64,000 nt of DNA from assembly GCA_016705475.1 (NCBI GenBank), contig JADIYD010000014.1, positions 62,001 through 126,000 of the forward strand. The letters are read 5' to 3'. Made by a program: the position numbers and the translations under genes. This stretch comes from Betaproteobacteria bacterium (GTDB taxonomy: Bacteria > Pseudomonadota > Gammaproteobacteria > Burkholderiales > Rhodocyclaceae). Below are positions 53,688 through 61,946 of the stretch, piece after piece; within the stretch, counting starts at the first letter, position 1; every line of letters begins with the position of its first letter. Below the pieces are notes generated by a model. It was given only the letters and a program-made list of their open reading frames with translations, was not told the origin of the DNA and did no database searches.

Positions 53688-55415
53688 TTATACCGCGCGT
53701 TCCCTGACATAACGGCCTGGTGCCGGTTCGATCGGCTTGTAGTTGGCATTTCCCGGCTTGCGCGGTGCCCGCTGTTCCCCTGACAACGGTTTTAGCCAGT
53801 CAGCCCAGTCGGCCCACCAGCTTCCCTTCTTCTCTTCTGCTGCGGTCAACCAGCCTTCCGCCTCAGTTTTTACATCTTCATTGACCCAGTAGCTGCGCTT
53901 GTTCTTGCTGACCGGGTTGATTACGCCGGCAATGTGGCCAGAGGCGCCCAGAACGAAGCGAATCTTGCCACCGAGAATACGCGTGCTCTGGTAGGCAGAC
54001 TGCCAGGGTACGATATGGTCTTCACGCGTCGCCAGCAGGTAGACTGGCATGTCGAGCTTGCCGAGATCGACGTTGGCTCCGCACATGGCCAGTTTGCCCG
54101 GCACACGGAGATTATTCTCGAGATACATGTTGCGCATGTACCAGCAGGCGAACGGCCCCGGCAGGTTGGTTGAATCTGAATTCCAGTAGAGCAGGTCGAA
54201 TGCCTTCGGCTTTTCGCCCTTCAGGTAGTTGCCGGTGACGTAATTCCAGACCAGGTCATTGGCACGCAGGAAGGAGAAGGTATTCGCCAGGTCACGCGCC
54301 GGCAGCAGGCCGCCCTTGCCGATCGTGCCTTCGCGTGCGGTCACGCCCTGTTCGTCAATGAACAGGCCGATTTCGCCGGTGTCGGAAAAGTCGAGCAAGG
54401 TGGTCAGCAGCGTCAGCGAAGCAACAGGGTCCTCGCCACGCTCCTTGAGTACCGCCAATGCCGACGTCAGAATGGTGCCGCCGACGCAGAAGCCGAGGGC
54501 ATTGACCTGCTTGACCTTGGTGATTTCCTGCGCGATATGCAGGGCGGTGATCGGGCCGTGTTCAAGGTAATCGTCCCAGCCGACCTGAGCGTGTGCTTCG
54601 CTCGGATTGCGCCACGAGACAAGGAAAACCGTGTTGCCCTGATCCACCATGAAGCGAATCAGGGAGTTGTCCGGCTGCAGGTCCATGATGTAGAACTTGT
54701 TGATGCAGGGCGGTACGACAACCAGCGGCCGCGTGCCAACCTTGGGCGTCAGCGGCGAGTACTGGATCAACTGCATCAATTCGTTTTCATAGACGACAGC
54801 GCCTTCGGTCGTCGCGATATTCTTGCCGACCTCGAAAACCGATTCGTCGGTCATCGAAATACGGCCCTTTTCGAAATCCTTGATCAGGTTGTTGATGCCA
54901 TCGGTAATGCTCTGGCCCTTGGTTTCGAGCGCCAGCTTGATGAATTCGGGATTGGTCGCGGCAAAGTTGGAGGGCGCCATGGCATCCGCCATCTGGCGCG
55001 CCAGGAAACGCATGCGCTCCTTGGATTTTGCATCCTGCGCCGGGATTACCTCGACCACCTGCTTCAGATACTGCGTGTTGAGCAGGTAAGCCTGATGCAG
55101 GTAATCGTAGATCGGACTTTCTTTCCACTCGGGGGCCGAAAAGCGGCGGTCGCCTGGCTCGGCAGCCACCTTGAAGGCAGGATCCTGCCCCGGCGTCTTG
55201 TTCAGCACCGCCTGCCACAAGGACATCTGCTGATCCATGAACTGCTTTTGCAGCGCGGTCACCGCCTGCGGATCGACCGGAGGCAGCGTAACGCCCGTTT
55301 GCCCCCCTGCCTTGCCCAGATAGTCCATGAACTGCTGCATCATGTTCTGGCCGTTCTGCATGAACTGCGCGGCAGAACCAGCGAAAGCGTCGTTACTGTT
55401 CGATCCCTGTGCCAT
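53688..55415 (-). CDS. phaC: Class I poly(3-hydroxyalkanoate) synthase
   Basis: 575-residue polymerase. The lipase-like box is 'ALGFCVGGTILTS' with the catalytic Cys; the Asp lies in 'LLATREDHIVPWQSAY' and the His in 'VLGASGHIAGVINP'. The N-terminal domain is of class I type, with a Met/Gln-rich start. It polymerises 3-hydroxyacyl-CoA on granule surfaces. First gene of the phaC-phaB-phaB operon on the minus strand. The 115 nt upstream to 55530 should hold the promoter. Confidence 0.95.
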   Translation of the reverse strand: MAQGSNSNDAFAGSAAQFMQNGQNMMQQFMDYLGKAGGQTGVTLPPVDPQAVTALQKQFMDQQMSLWQAVLNKTPGQDPAFKVAAEPGDRRFSAPEWKESPIYDYLHQAYLLNTQYLKQVVEVIPAQDAKSKERMRFLARQMADAMAPSNFAATNPEFIKLALETKGQSITDGINNLIKDFEKGRISMTDESVFEVGKNIATTEGAVVYENELMQLIQYSPLTPKVGTRPLVVVPPCINKFYIMDLQPDNSLIRFMVDQGNTVFLVSWRNPSEAHAQVGWDDYLEHGPITALHIAQEITKVKQVNALGFCVGGTILTSALAVLKERGEDPVASLTLLTTLLDFSDTGEIGLFIDEQGVTAREGTIGKGGLLPARDLANTFSFLRANDLVWNYVTGNYLKGEKPKAFDLLYWNSDSTNLPGPFACWYMRNMYLENNLRVPGKLAMCGANVDLGKLDMPVYLLATREDHIVPWQSAYQSTRILGGKIRFVLGASGHIAGVINPVSKNKRSYWVNEDVKTEAEGWLTAAEEKKGSWWADWADWLKPLSGEQRAPRKPGNANYKPIEPAPGRYVRERAV

Positions 55416-55530
55416 GGGAAGACTCGTCTCTATTGTTGTAGGGGTTTAAGCCTTTGGATTCTGCATACCCGATTCGGCGCTGTCAATGAATTTGCATGCA
55501 TAATTGACGCACTTTCAAGGCACCTCAAAT

Positions 55531-55761
55531 ATGTACATTGTTGCAATCGGCTGGCTCTACGTAACATTGCTGATTGCCGTCAACGAACCCAGCGTCGTCG
55601 CCGGCATCATTTCATTCCTGTTTTACGGGCTGATGCCCTGCTCCCTGCTGCTCTGGCTGGGCGGCAGCAAGGTCCGGCGGCAGCGCCGGGCGCATCGTGA
55701 ACTACTCGCCAACCAGCGCCTGAACGATGATGATCGAGGCGATACCCGAGCCGATCAATAG
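55531..55761 (+). CDS. Small membrane protein, tail overlapping the ZIP gene
   Basis: 76 residues with two hydrophobic segments ('YIVAIGWLYVTLLIAVNEPS', 'GIISFLFYGLMPCSLLLWLG') and a basic, then acidic, tail. AAGG lies upstream of ATG 55531. The last 60 nt overlap the end of the minus-strand ZIP transporter gene. The pattern of membrane helices and positive tail resembles small conserved betaproteobacterial proteins; the function is unknown. Confidence 0.6.
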   Translation: MYIVAIGWLYVTLLIAVNEPSVVAGIISFLFYGLMPCSLLLWLGGSKVRRQRRAHRELLANQRLNDDDRGDTRADQ

Positions 55762-56544
55762 CACCTGCAGTATCGATTCCTTGATTTCAGAGCGCTTGTG
55801 CAAGCCCGGGATCAGATCGGCAACAGCAACGTAGATCATGCTGGCGGCGCCAAGGGCGAGCAGCGTCGGGATCCACTCGGTAAGGTCGGCCAAGGCGAAA
55901 TAAGCCAGCATCGCGCCAACCAATGTAGCCAGGCTGGACAACAAATTGAAAACCAGCGCCCGCATCTTGCTGTAGCCGGAGTGGAGCAAAATAAGATAGT
56001 CGCCGACTTCCTGCGGAATTTCGTGAACGATGATGGCCATCGCCGTCACGATACCGAGTTCGGTGCTTTGCAAAAAAGCGGCGGCAATCAGGATGCCATC
56101 GACAAAATTGTGGAAGGTATCGCCAACCAGGATGAGCAGACCTGAACGCCCGTGATCGTGGGCCGGCGCGTGGGCATCATGCGCTTCGCAATGATCGTGA
56201 TGACAATGGCGCCAGAGCACCAGTTTTTCGAGAATGAAGAACGCCATGATGCCGAACAGCACGGTTGCCGTCGTTTGATGCACTTCACCGTGCTCAAGCG
56301 CGTGCGGCAAAATCTCCAGAAAGGCAGCCCCGAGCAGGGCGCCAATGGCGTAGGAGATCAGCATGCTGATGCGATGCGTGCCAAGGGCGACGCTCAGCAC
56401 GGCTGCGGCGCCGACGCTCAAGGCGCCGCCGGCCAGCGAAACGGCAATGATCCAGGTAAGAGTACTCAAGGGAATTGACAGCTTGGGAAAGGCGCGGATT
56501 ATACGCCGGCCAGCCAGAGAATCCGGAATCTGCCTTCCCTGCAA
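55702..56544 (-). CDS. ZIP-family metal transporter
   Basis: Up to 280 residues with about 8 membrane segments. The metal-site motifs of ZIP proteins are 'GDTFHNFVDGILIAAAF' (HNxxDG) and 'IIVHEIPQEVGDYLILLHSG' (HExPQE). A His-rich loop between helices ('HCHHDHCEAHDAHAPAHDHG') probably binds Zn or a related metal. The frame opens at 56544, but the first 25 residues are not like a membrane start; TTG 56469 ('STLTWIIAVSLAGGA') may be the true start. Located 10 nt after pgeF on the same strand. Confidence 0.87.
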   Translation of the reverse strand: MQGRQIPDSLAGRRIIRAFPKLSIPLSTLTWIIAVSLAGGALSVGAAAVLSVALGTHRISMLISYAIGALLGAAFLEILPHALEHGEVHQTTATVLFGIMAFFILEKLVLWRHCHHDHCEAHDAHAPAHDHGRSGLLILVGDTFHNFVDGILIAAAFLQSTELGIVTAMAIIVHEIPQEVGDYLILLHSGYSKMRALVFNLLSSLATLVGAMLAYFALADLTEWIPTLLALGAASMIYVAVADLIPGLHKRSEIKESILQVLLIGSGIASIIIVQALVGE

Positions 56545-56554
56545 ATACGTGCGC

Positions 56555-57283
56555 TTATGGTGCCAGCCAGATCAGGCTGGCCATGCGGCCGGTCACGCCA
56601 TCACGGCGGTAGGAAAAGAAATCAGCTGATTCACTGAACGTGCAGCGATCTCCGCCGCTGATCGAACTGACGCCAGCCGCGGCCAAGCGCTGGCGAGCCA
56701 GCAGATAAATGTCAGCCAGCCATTTCTCCGGCGCATGCGGCACGAAGGCTTGGGCAGCCAGTGAATCGTGCGCGACAAACTCGGCGCGTACTTCGTCGCC
56801 CACCTCGAAAGCCGATGGGCCGATGGCCGGACCCAGCCAGGCGAGCAATTCGCCGGGCCGCACGTCCATCTTCGCCATGGTTTCTTCGAGCACCCCGGCC
56901 GCCAGCCCGCGCCAGCCGGCATGGGCGGCAGCAACGACCGTCCCGGCCCGGTCGCAAAAAAGGACAGGAAGACAATCGGCTGTCATCACGGCGCAAACGA
57001 CTCCAGCATCCCGAGTGAAAGCGGCATCAGCCTCTTTCAAATTCGGGCTATTTTTCGGGTTGACCGTGGCAATGCCGTGAACCTGCTTGAGCCACGCAGG
57101 CTCAGCCGGCAAATGATCGCGCAACGTGCCGCGGTTGGCGGCAACATTGGCCGGATCGTCACCGACATGATCGCCGAGGTTGAAACTGTCCCACGGCGCC
57201 GGGCTGCATCCCGCGCCACGCAGCGTCTGCAAGCTCCGGACGCGGGCGGGTGCCGGCCAGTCCGGAACCAGCAGATTAGCCAT
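56555..57283 (-). CDS. pgeF: PgeF/YfiH, purine nucleoside phosphorylase-like peptidoglycan editing factor
   Basis: 242 residues of the multicopper-like DUF152 family. The zinc-site residues are in 'TADCLPVLFCD', 'AAAHAGWRGLAAG' and 'GPAIGPSAFEVGDE'; 'SPAPWDSFNLGDHVGDDPAN' is the N-terminal signature. Family members were called laccase-like and later shown to act on purine nucleosides or to correct peptidoglycan precursors. ATG 57283 overlaps the rluD stop by 8 nt (ATGGCTAA), the usual coupled rluD-pgeF arrangement; the longer frame to 57307 is not supported. Confidence 0.9.
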   Translation of the reverse strand: MANLLVPDWPAPARVRSLQTLRGAGCSPAPWDSFNLGDHVGDDPANVAANRGTLRDHLPAEPAWLKQVHGIATVNPKNSPNLKEADAAFTRDAGVVCAVMTADCLPVLFCDRAGTVVAAAHAGWRGLAAGVLEETMAKMDVRPGELLAWLGPAIGPSAFEVGDEVRAEFVAHDSLAAQAFVPHAPEKWLADIYLLARQRLAAAGVSSISGGDRCTFSESADFFSYRRDGVTGRMASLIWLAP

Positions 57284-58235
57284 AGCGCAGGGAATCGAGG
57301 AGATCACGCATATCCTCCGGCATCGGCACTTCCCACTGCATTTTTAGTCCGGTCAACGGATGCACGAGTCCAAGGCGCGTTGCATGCAGGGCCTGCCTTG
57401 GAAACTCGGGCAGCTTCGGATTGTGTTTGCCATAGACCTGATCGCCAACCAGCGGGTGATGAATGGCCGCCATGTGCACGCGAATCTGGTGCGTCCGTCC
57501 GGTTTCCAGCGAACACTCCACGAACGTCGTGTAGGGGAAGAGTTCAAGGATGCGGATATTGGTAATCGCCGGTTTGCCACCACGATTTTCGGGGACGATG
57601 GCCATCTTGATGCGTTGCGACGGATGCCGGCCGATCGGTTCGTTAACCGTCCCTTCGTGCTTCATCGCGCCGGCCGCCAAGGCCAGATAAATGCGCCGCA
57701 CGGTCCGCGCCTGCAACTGACGAACCAGATCGGTCTGCGCTTCCAGCGTCTTGGCAACAACGAGCAAACCGCTCGTATCCTTGTCCAGACGATGCACGAT
57801 ACCGGCGCGGGGCACCGCCTCGATACCCGGCACATGATGGAGCAGCGCGTTCATCAAGGTGCCGCTCCAGTTGCCGCTACCCGGGTGGACGACCAACCCG
57901 GCCGGCTTGTTGATGACGAGCAGGGTCTCGTCCTCGAAGACAACATCAAGCGGGATGTCCTCAGGCAGTTCAGGCTGGTTGCGAATATCAGTCGGCTCGC
58001 TGACCAGCAGCTTCTCGCCGCCCATCATCTTGCGCTTGGGTTCAGTCTCGGGCTTGCCATCGACCAGCACGCAAGCGTCACGGACCCAACCCTGCAATCG
58101 GTTGCGGGAATGCTGGGGCAACATCTCGGCCAGGATCTGATCGAGACGGCGGCCATAACTGGCGTCAGGAACGGTCAAGCGGAGCGGTTCAGTTCGGCTA
58201 TAATCGCCGGAGTTTTCAACAGGATCATCATTCAT
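57276..58235 (-). CDS. rluD: 23S rRNA pseudouridine synthase RluD
   Basis: 319 residues. An N-terminal S4 domain ('YGRRLDQILAEMLPQHSRNR') precedes the RluA-type catalytic domain, with the nucleophile Asp in 'AGIVHRLDKDTSGLLVVAKT' and conserved 'LVINKPAGLVVHPGSGNWSG' and 'ETGRTHQIRVHMAAI'. It makes the pseudouridines of helix 69. ATG 58235 is chosen: it starts exactly opposite the bamD start. The longer frame to 58373 runs antisense to bamD and is unlikely. Confidence 0.93.
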   Translation of the reverse strand: MNDDPVENSGDYSRTEPLRLTVPDASYGRRLDQILAEMLPQHSRNRLQGWVRDACVLVDGKPETEPKRKMMGGEKLLVSEPTDIRNQPELPEDIPLDVVFEDETLLVINKPAGLVVHPGSGNWSGTLMNALLHHVPGIEAVPRAGIVHRLDKDTSGLLVVAKTLEAQTDLVRQLQARTVRRIYLALAAGAMKHEGTVNEPIGRHPSQRIKMAIVPENRGGKPAITNIRILELFPYTTFVECSLETGRTHQIRVHMAAIHHPLVGDQVYGKHNPKLPEFPRQALHATRLGLVHPLTGLKMQWEVPMPEDMRDLLDSLRYG

Positions 58236-59061
58236 GGTGCGAAGTTTACCTGCATTCCAGTCATTCCCAGCCCTCTTCCGAGTGCTGATGGCTGTTTTCA
58301 TTGCCGCTTTCATCGCTGGTTGCGGCTCCATGCCGGCACAAATCGACGAAACTGCCGGCTGGTCGGCAGGCAAACTCTATGGCGAAGCCAAGGATGCACA
58401 GGCCGACGGCAACTGGGACAAGGCGGCAAAAATGCTGGAGAAGCTGGAAGCCCGCTTCCCCTACGGCCGCTATGCCCAGCAGGCCCAGCTTGAAATGGGT
58501 TTTGTGTACTGGAAAAACAACGAAACCGGTTCGGCGCTGGCCGCCTGCGACCGCTTCATCAAGCTGCACCCGAGCCACCCGGCCGTCGACTACGCTTATT
58601 ACCTCAAGGGTCTGGTCAACTTCAACGAAGACCTCGGCCTGACCGCCTATGTCAGCACCCAGGACCCGACCGAGCGCGACCCCAAGGCAGCCCGCGAAGC
58701 CTTCGATGCCTTCAAGGAACTGGTCACCCGCTTCCCGAACAGCAAATACACGCCCGACGCCAAGCTGCGCATGAACTACCTGATCAATGCGATGGCCTCA
58801 CTGGAAGTTCACGTAGCCCGTTACTACGTGAAACGTGGCGCCTACATTGCCGCGGCCAATCGTGCCCAGTTCGCGATCATGACCTATCCGCAGGCACCCG
58901 CCATCGAAGAGGCCATGTTCATCATGGTCACCGCTTACGACAAGATGGGCATGAACGATCTGCGCGATGACGCCGATCGCGTGATGAAGAAGAATTTCCC
59001 GACCAGCCGGTTTTACAAGGATGGCTTGACGCGCAAGACAGCCTGGTGGCACCTCTGGTAA
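58234..59061 (+). CDS. bamD: Outer membrane assembly lipoprotein BamD
   Basis: 275 residues. A lipoprotein signal peptide ends 'VFIAAFIAGCGSMPAQ' with the lipidated Cys; TPR-like repeats follow ('LYGEAKDAQADGNWDKAAKM', 'LEARFPYGRYAQQAQLEMGF', 'RFIKLHPSHPAVDYAYYLKG'). It is part of the BAM complex that inserts outer-membrane beta-barrels. AGGA stands 9 nt before ATG 58234; an internal ATG at 58288 would give a shorter signal peptide. It shares its start region (CATG) with rluD on the other strand. Confidence 0.93.
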   Translation: MVRSLPAFQSFPALFRVLMAVFIAAFIAGCGSMPAQIDETAGWSAGKLYGEAKDAQADGNWDKAAKMLEKLEARFPYGRYAQQAQLEMGFVYWKNNETGSALAACDRFIKLHPSHPAVDYAYYLKGLVNFNEDLGLTAYVSTQDPTERDPKAAREAFDAFKELVTRFPNSKYTPDAKLRMNYLINAMASLEVHVARYYVKRGAYIAAANRAQFAIMTYPQAPAIEEAMFIMVTAYDKMGMNDLRDDADRVMKKNFPTSRFYKDGLTRKTAWWHLW

Positions 59062-59087
59062 TTGGCTTGGGTTTTACCCAAGCCAAT
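59061..59087. terminator. Hairpin between bamD and the kinase gene
   Basis: Perfect 11-bp stem ATTGGCTTGGG / CCCAAGCCAAT with TTTTA loop directly after the bamD stop. No long T-run follows, so termination may be partial. Confidence 0.6.
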
Positions 59088-59139
59088 AGCAACAATCAAT
59101 CCAAATCCTTAACCGCCCTGTCTCGCCCGGGGCACGCGT

Positions 59140-61518
59140 TCAAGACCCCTGCTTGATCGCCAGAATCGCCTGATTCCGCAAGGTCCGAAGCAACTGCAGT
59201 TCCTTCTCCGGAATGGAAATTCCGCCCGGCTCATCGCTGTCGGCATAGATCAGTGCCACCGAATTTCCCTTGATATTGAGCGGAAACAGCACGAATGAGT
59301 TGGCCGGCACGGCCTTCCGATACCAATCCGGGATGCGGCTGGCGATCTTCGGGTCGTTGATGTCACTGATCATCAGATCGACCCCTTTTGAAGTCGCCGC
59401 ATGGAAGATGTCCGGCGTGAAACTCAGCGGGAAGCGGAACGCTCTGGCCACCTCGTTGGCATCCTGCCCGAAACCGAAGCGCCCCTGCATCACACCCGCC
59501 TTGGCATCGCGGATGCAAAGGACGACCCGCTTGAAGCCCATGGCCCGGTACATGGTTTCGAGGATGATGCGCAGAATGTCGTTGAGCTGAAAACCGTCGA
59601 TCAGCGTATTGCTGATGTCCTGGATACCTGCTGTCAGCACCGACTGCGCATCGACATCCTTATTTCCGGCCGCACTTCCGACACCACCGAGCGGATCGCT
59701 CTCTCCGATGACCGTTCCGGCTGCAAAATCGCTGCCACTCGCGTCATCAGTGGATACCACTTCGACAGCACCTGCTTTGACGAACAGTTGCATCTGCTTG
59801 CCAAACGTAGTTTGCTGGAGATTGAGGTGGATGATGCGGGCAAAATCAGCCACTTCTTCAACAGCTCGCTGCACCGTCTGCATTACATCGCTCTGCCCAA
59901 GTGCCACGGCATCGGCAAAACGGGCCATCGTCTTTTTCAGTTCGCGGTCTCGCACTTCAGGCGTCGCCAGCGCGATGACATCGCACAATTCGTTGGAGAA
60001 GCCGGAGAGCGTACGCAGTCGCTCTTCCTGATCTGTCGCCTTCTTGACCGCACCGACCGGCAAGCGCCGCATCGAGGTAACGATCAGGGGTGGAAAACCC
60101 CAAAGTTTGGCGATCGCAATACCGATCTCCTCGAAAGAGATACCAAGCACCTGCTTGGCTGCGATTTCCTCTGAGCAATTCTTTTGCGAAATGATGCGAC
60201 GAATTTCCTCGGCATCCTCCGGAAAATAGTATTGCGACAGCAGGCGACCCAGGCTATGGAAGAGTGAGCAGATGAATGACTGCTCAAGGTCGCGCATGTG
60301 TGCCGTCGCGCCGAGATCCTTGGCCAGCACGCCAGCCATGTTGGCACGCAGGAAATCTTCCTTGAGCTGGTTGGCGTTGGCGTTATTTTGCAGGTGGTCG
60401 AAGAGCAGGACGGTAATGGCAATGTTGCGCACGGCTTCGAAGCCGAGGACGATCACGGCCCGCGACACGGTACTGATACTGCCGCCGCCAGCCTGCCGGA
60501 AATAGGCCGAATTAACCAGGCGCAGCAACTTGTTGGTCAGCGCAAAATCCTTGAGGATCGTATTCGACAGCTTGTCGATGCTTTCCGTCTCGCTGTTGGC
60601 GATCTTGTTGATGGCGCTGACGGATTCGGAGAGCGCCGGGAAATCGCTCTTGTGGCGCATGCGCCGCAACAGAAACTCCAGCGTTGCCTGCCGGCCACCA
60701 CCCGCCGGAAGACTATCCTCCGGCTCCAGATACCTGTCCAGCGCCTCGCCAAACTGAGCCACCGTCTGGAAGCGTAGCTCCGGGTCGCGCGCCAGGGATT
60801 TGTGCAAAATGGCACTCAAATGCTCGTCGACCGCAGCATCCTGCGGCAACCTGATGTCTTCCCTGGCCAGGCGCTGCATGATAGCGCCGACACTATCGGC
60901 GACCACCGCCCGGCATCCGGTGAGCATTTCAAAGAGAATCAGGCCGGCAGCAAAGACATCAGTGCGCGCACTGATCTCGCGACGCAGGATGTATTCAGGC
61001 GCCATGTAGGCCGGCGTTCCGGTAATTCGGTCGGCCGGATCATTCGACGCGTCAAACCGCGCCGCGATGCCGAAGTCCATGACCCGTGGCCGGCCGTTGT
61101 CGTCGAGCAAAATGTTCGACGGCTTCAAGTCACGATGGAAGATACCCTGGCCATGGGCATGGGCAACTGCGTCGAGAATCGGCCGCAGGATCGAGATCGC
61201 CTTGAGGGGGGGCAATGCCCCGCTCTGCCGCAGAAAATCAGCCAGGCTCTTGCCCGGCACGTATTCAAAGACCAGATACAGATCGCCGTCCTGCTCGCCC
61301 GCTTCGAAAATCGGCACGATGCTCGGGTGGCGCATCCGGCTGACCGTGCGCGCCTCGTCGAGCAGCGTGCCCTTGTACTCTGGATCTGACGTGGTGAAAT
61401 GCAGGGTCTTGATGGCAATTTCACGCTGCAACTGGGGATCGAAGCCAAGATGGACGACGCTCTGGGCGCCCCGCCCCAGTTCCCCACGAACCTCGAAACG
61501 GCCTATTTTTGCGGTCAT
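59140..61518 (-). CDS. Ser/Thr protein kinase fused to HDOD and a GAF-like domain
   Basis: 792 residues. Residues 1-265 are a complete eukaryotic-type kinase: 'LGRGAQSVVHLG', Lys in 'REIAIKTLHF', 'IFHRDLKPSNILLDD', 'VMDFGIAARFD', 'MAPEYILRREISARTDVFA'. About 285-490 is an HDOD domain ('ILKDFALTNKLLRLVNSAYF', 'SRAVIVLGFEAVRNIAITVL', 'FICSLFHSLGRLLSQYYF'). The C-terminal third holds a GAF-like module ('ILETMYRAMGFKRVVLCIRD', 'FPLNIKGNSVALIYADSDEP'). It combines kinase, signalling and ligand-sensing parts. Start ATG overlaps the stop of the DUF3293 gene. Targets unknown. Confidence 0.88.
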   Translation of the reverse strand: MTAKIGRFEVRGELGRGAQSVVHLGFDPQLQREIAIKTLHFTTSDPEYKGTLLDEARTVSRMRHPSIVPIFEAGEQDGDLYLVFEYVPGKSLADFLRQSGALPPLKAISILRPILDAVAHAHGQGIFHRDLKPSNILLDDNGRPRVMDFGIAARFDASNDPADRITGTPAYMAPEYILRREISARTDVFAAGLILFEMLTGCRAVVADSVGAIMQRLAREDIRLPQDAAVDEHLSAILHKSLARDPELRFQTVAQFGEALDRYLEPEDSLPAGGGRQATLEFLLRRMRHKSDFPALSESVSAINKIANSETESIDKLSNTILKDFALTNKLLRLVNSAYFRQAGGGSISTVSRAVIVLGFEAVRNIAITVLLFDHLQNNANANQLKEDFLRANMAGVLAKDLGATAHMRDLEQSFICSLFHSLGRLLSQYYFPEDAEEIRRIISQKNCSEEIAAKQVLGISFEEIGIAIAKLWGFPPLIVTSMRRLPVGAVKKATDQEERLRTLSGFSNELCDVIALATPEVRDRELKKTMARFADAVALGQSDVMQTVQRAVEEVADFARIIHLNLQQTTFGKQMQLFVKAGAVEVVSTDDASGSDFAAGTVIGESDPLGGVGSAAGNKDVDAQSVLTAGIQDISNTLIDGFQLNDILRIILETMYRAMGFKRVVLCIRDAKAGVMQGRFGFGQDANEVARAFRFPLSFTPDIFHAATSKGVDLMISDINDPKIASRIPDWYRKAVPANSFVLFPLNIKGNSVALIYADSDEPGGISIPEKELQLLRTLRNQAILAIKQGS

Positions 61519-61946
61519 TGGGCGCTATCTTCTATCCAGGCCAGATGCGGAATGGCATCGGCACCGCCGCAGACCACGGCATTCTGGCCGTAATCGGCAG
61601 CCAGCGCGCAGGCATCCTCGCGGGAAATATCCGGGACGAAGCAACTCTCTTCACCTGGCCAGCCCTCGGCGTCGGCTTCATGCTGCGCCATGTAGGGCTC
61701 GTAGTTCCCCTCCAGCAGTTCGCACTCCAGCTGCGACTGACGCTCGGCATTGCTTGCATCATCGGCCCGCTGGCCACCCGGATTGTGCGCGGTGATCAGC
61801 GCAAACTCGGTGCAACCCGCCGTTTCAAGCCAGCAACGCAGGGTTTCGCAGGGCTTACCGATGCGCAGATCACAGATGCCCCCCGGCAGGAACACCCGGT
61901 AAGTCGTCGCCTTGTAGGCGGCTTCCAGTTCACTCGTCTTCGCCAT
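61515..61946 (-). CDS. DUF3293-family protein
   Basis: 143 residues: 'ELEAAYKATTYRVFLPGGIC', then 'FALITAHNPGGQRADDASNA' and 'ECELLEGNYEPYMAQHEADA', the conserved DUF3293 pattern with the Asn-Pro-x-(G/S) core. Function unknown. ATG 61946 lies within the rmuC end (overlap 17 nt); translationally coupled with rmuC before and with the kinase after. Confidence 0.8.
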   Translation of the reverse strand: MAKTSELEAAYKATTYRVFLPGGICDLRIGKPCETLRCWLETAGCTEFALITAHNPGGQRADDASNAERQSQLECELLEGNYEPYMAQHEADAEGWPGEESCFVPDISREDACALAADYGQNAVVCGGADAIPHLAWIEDSAQ

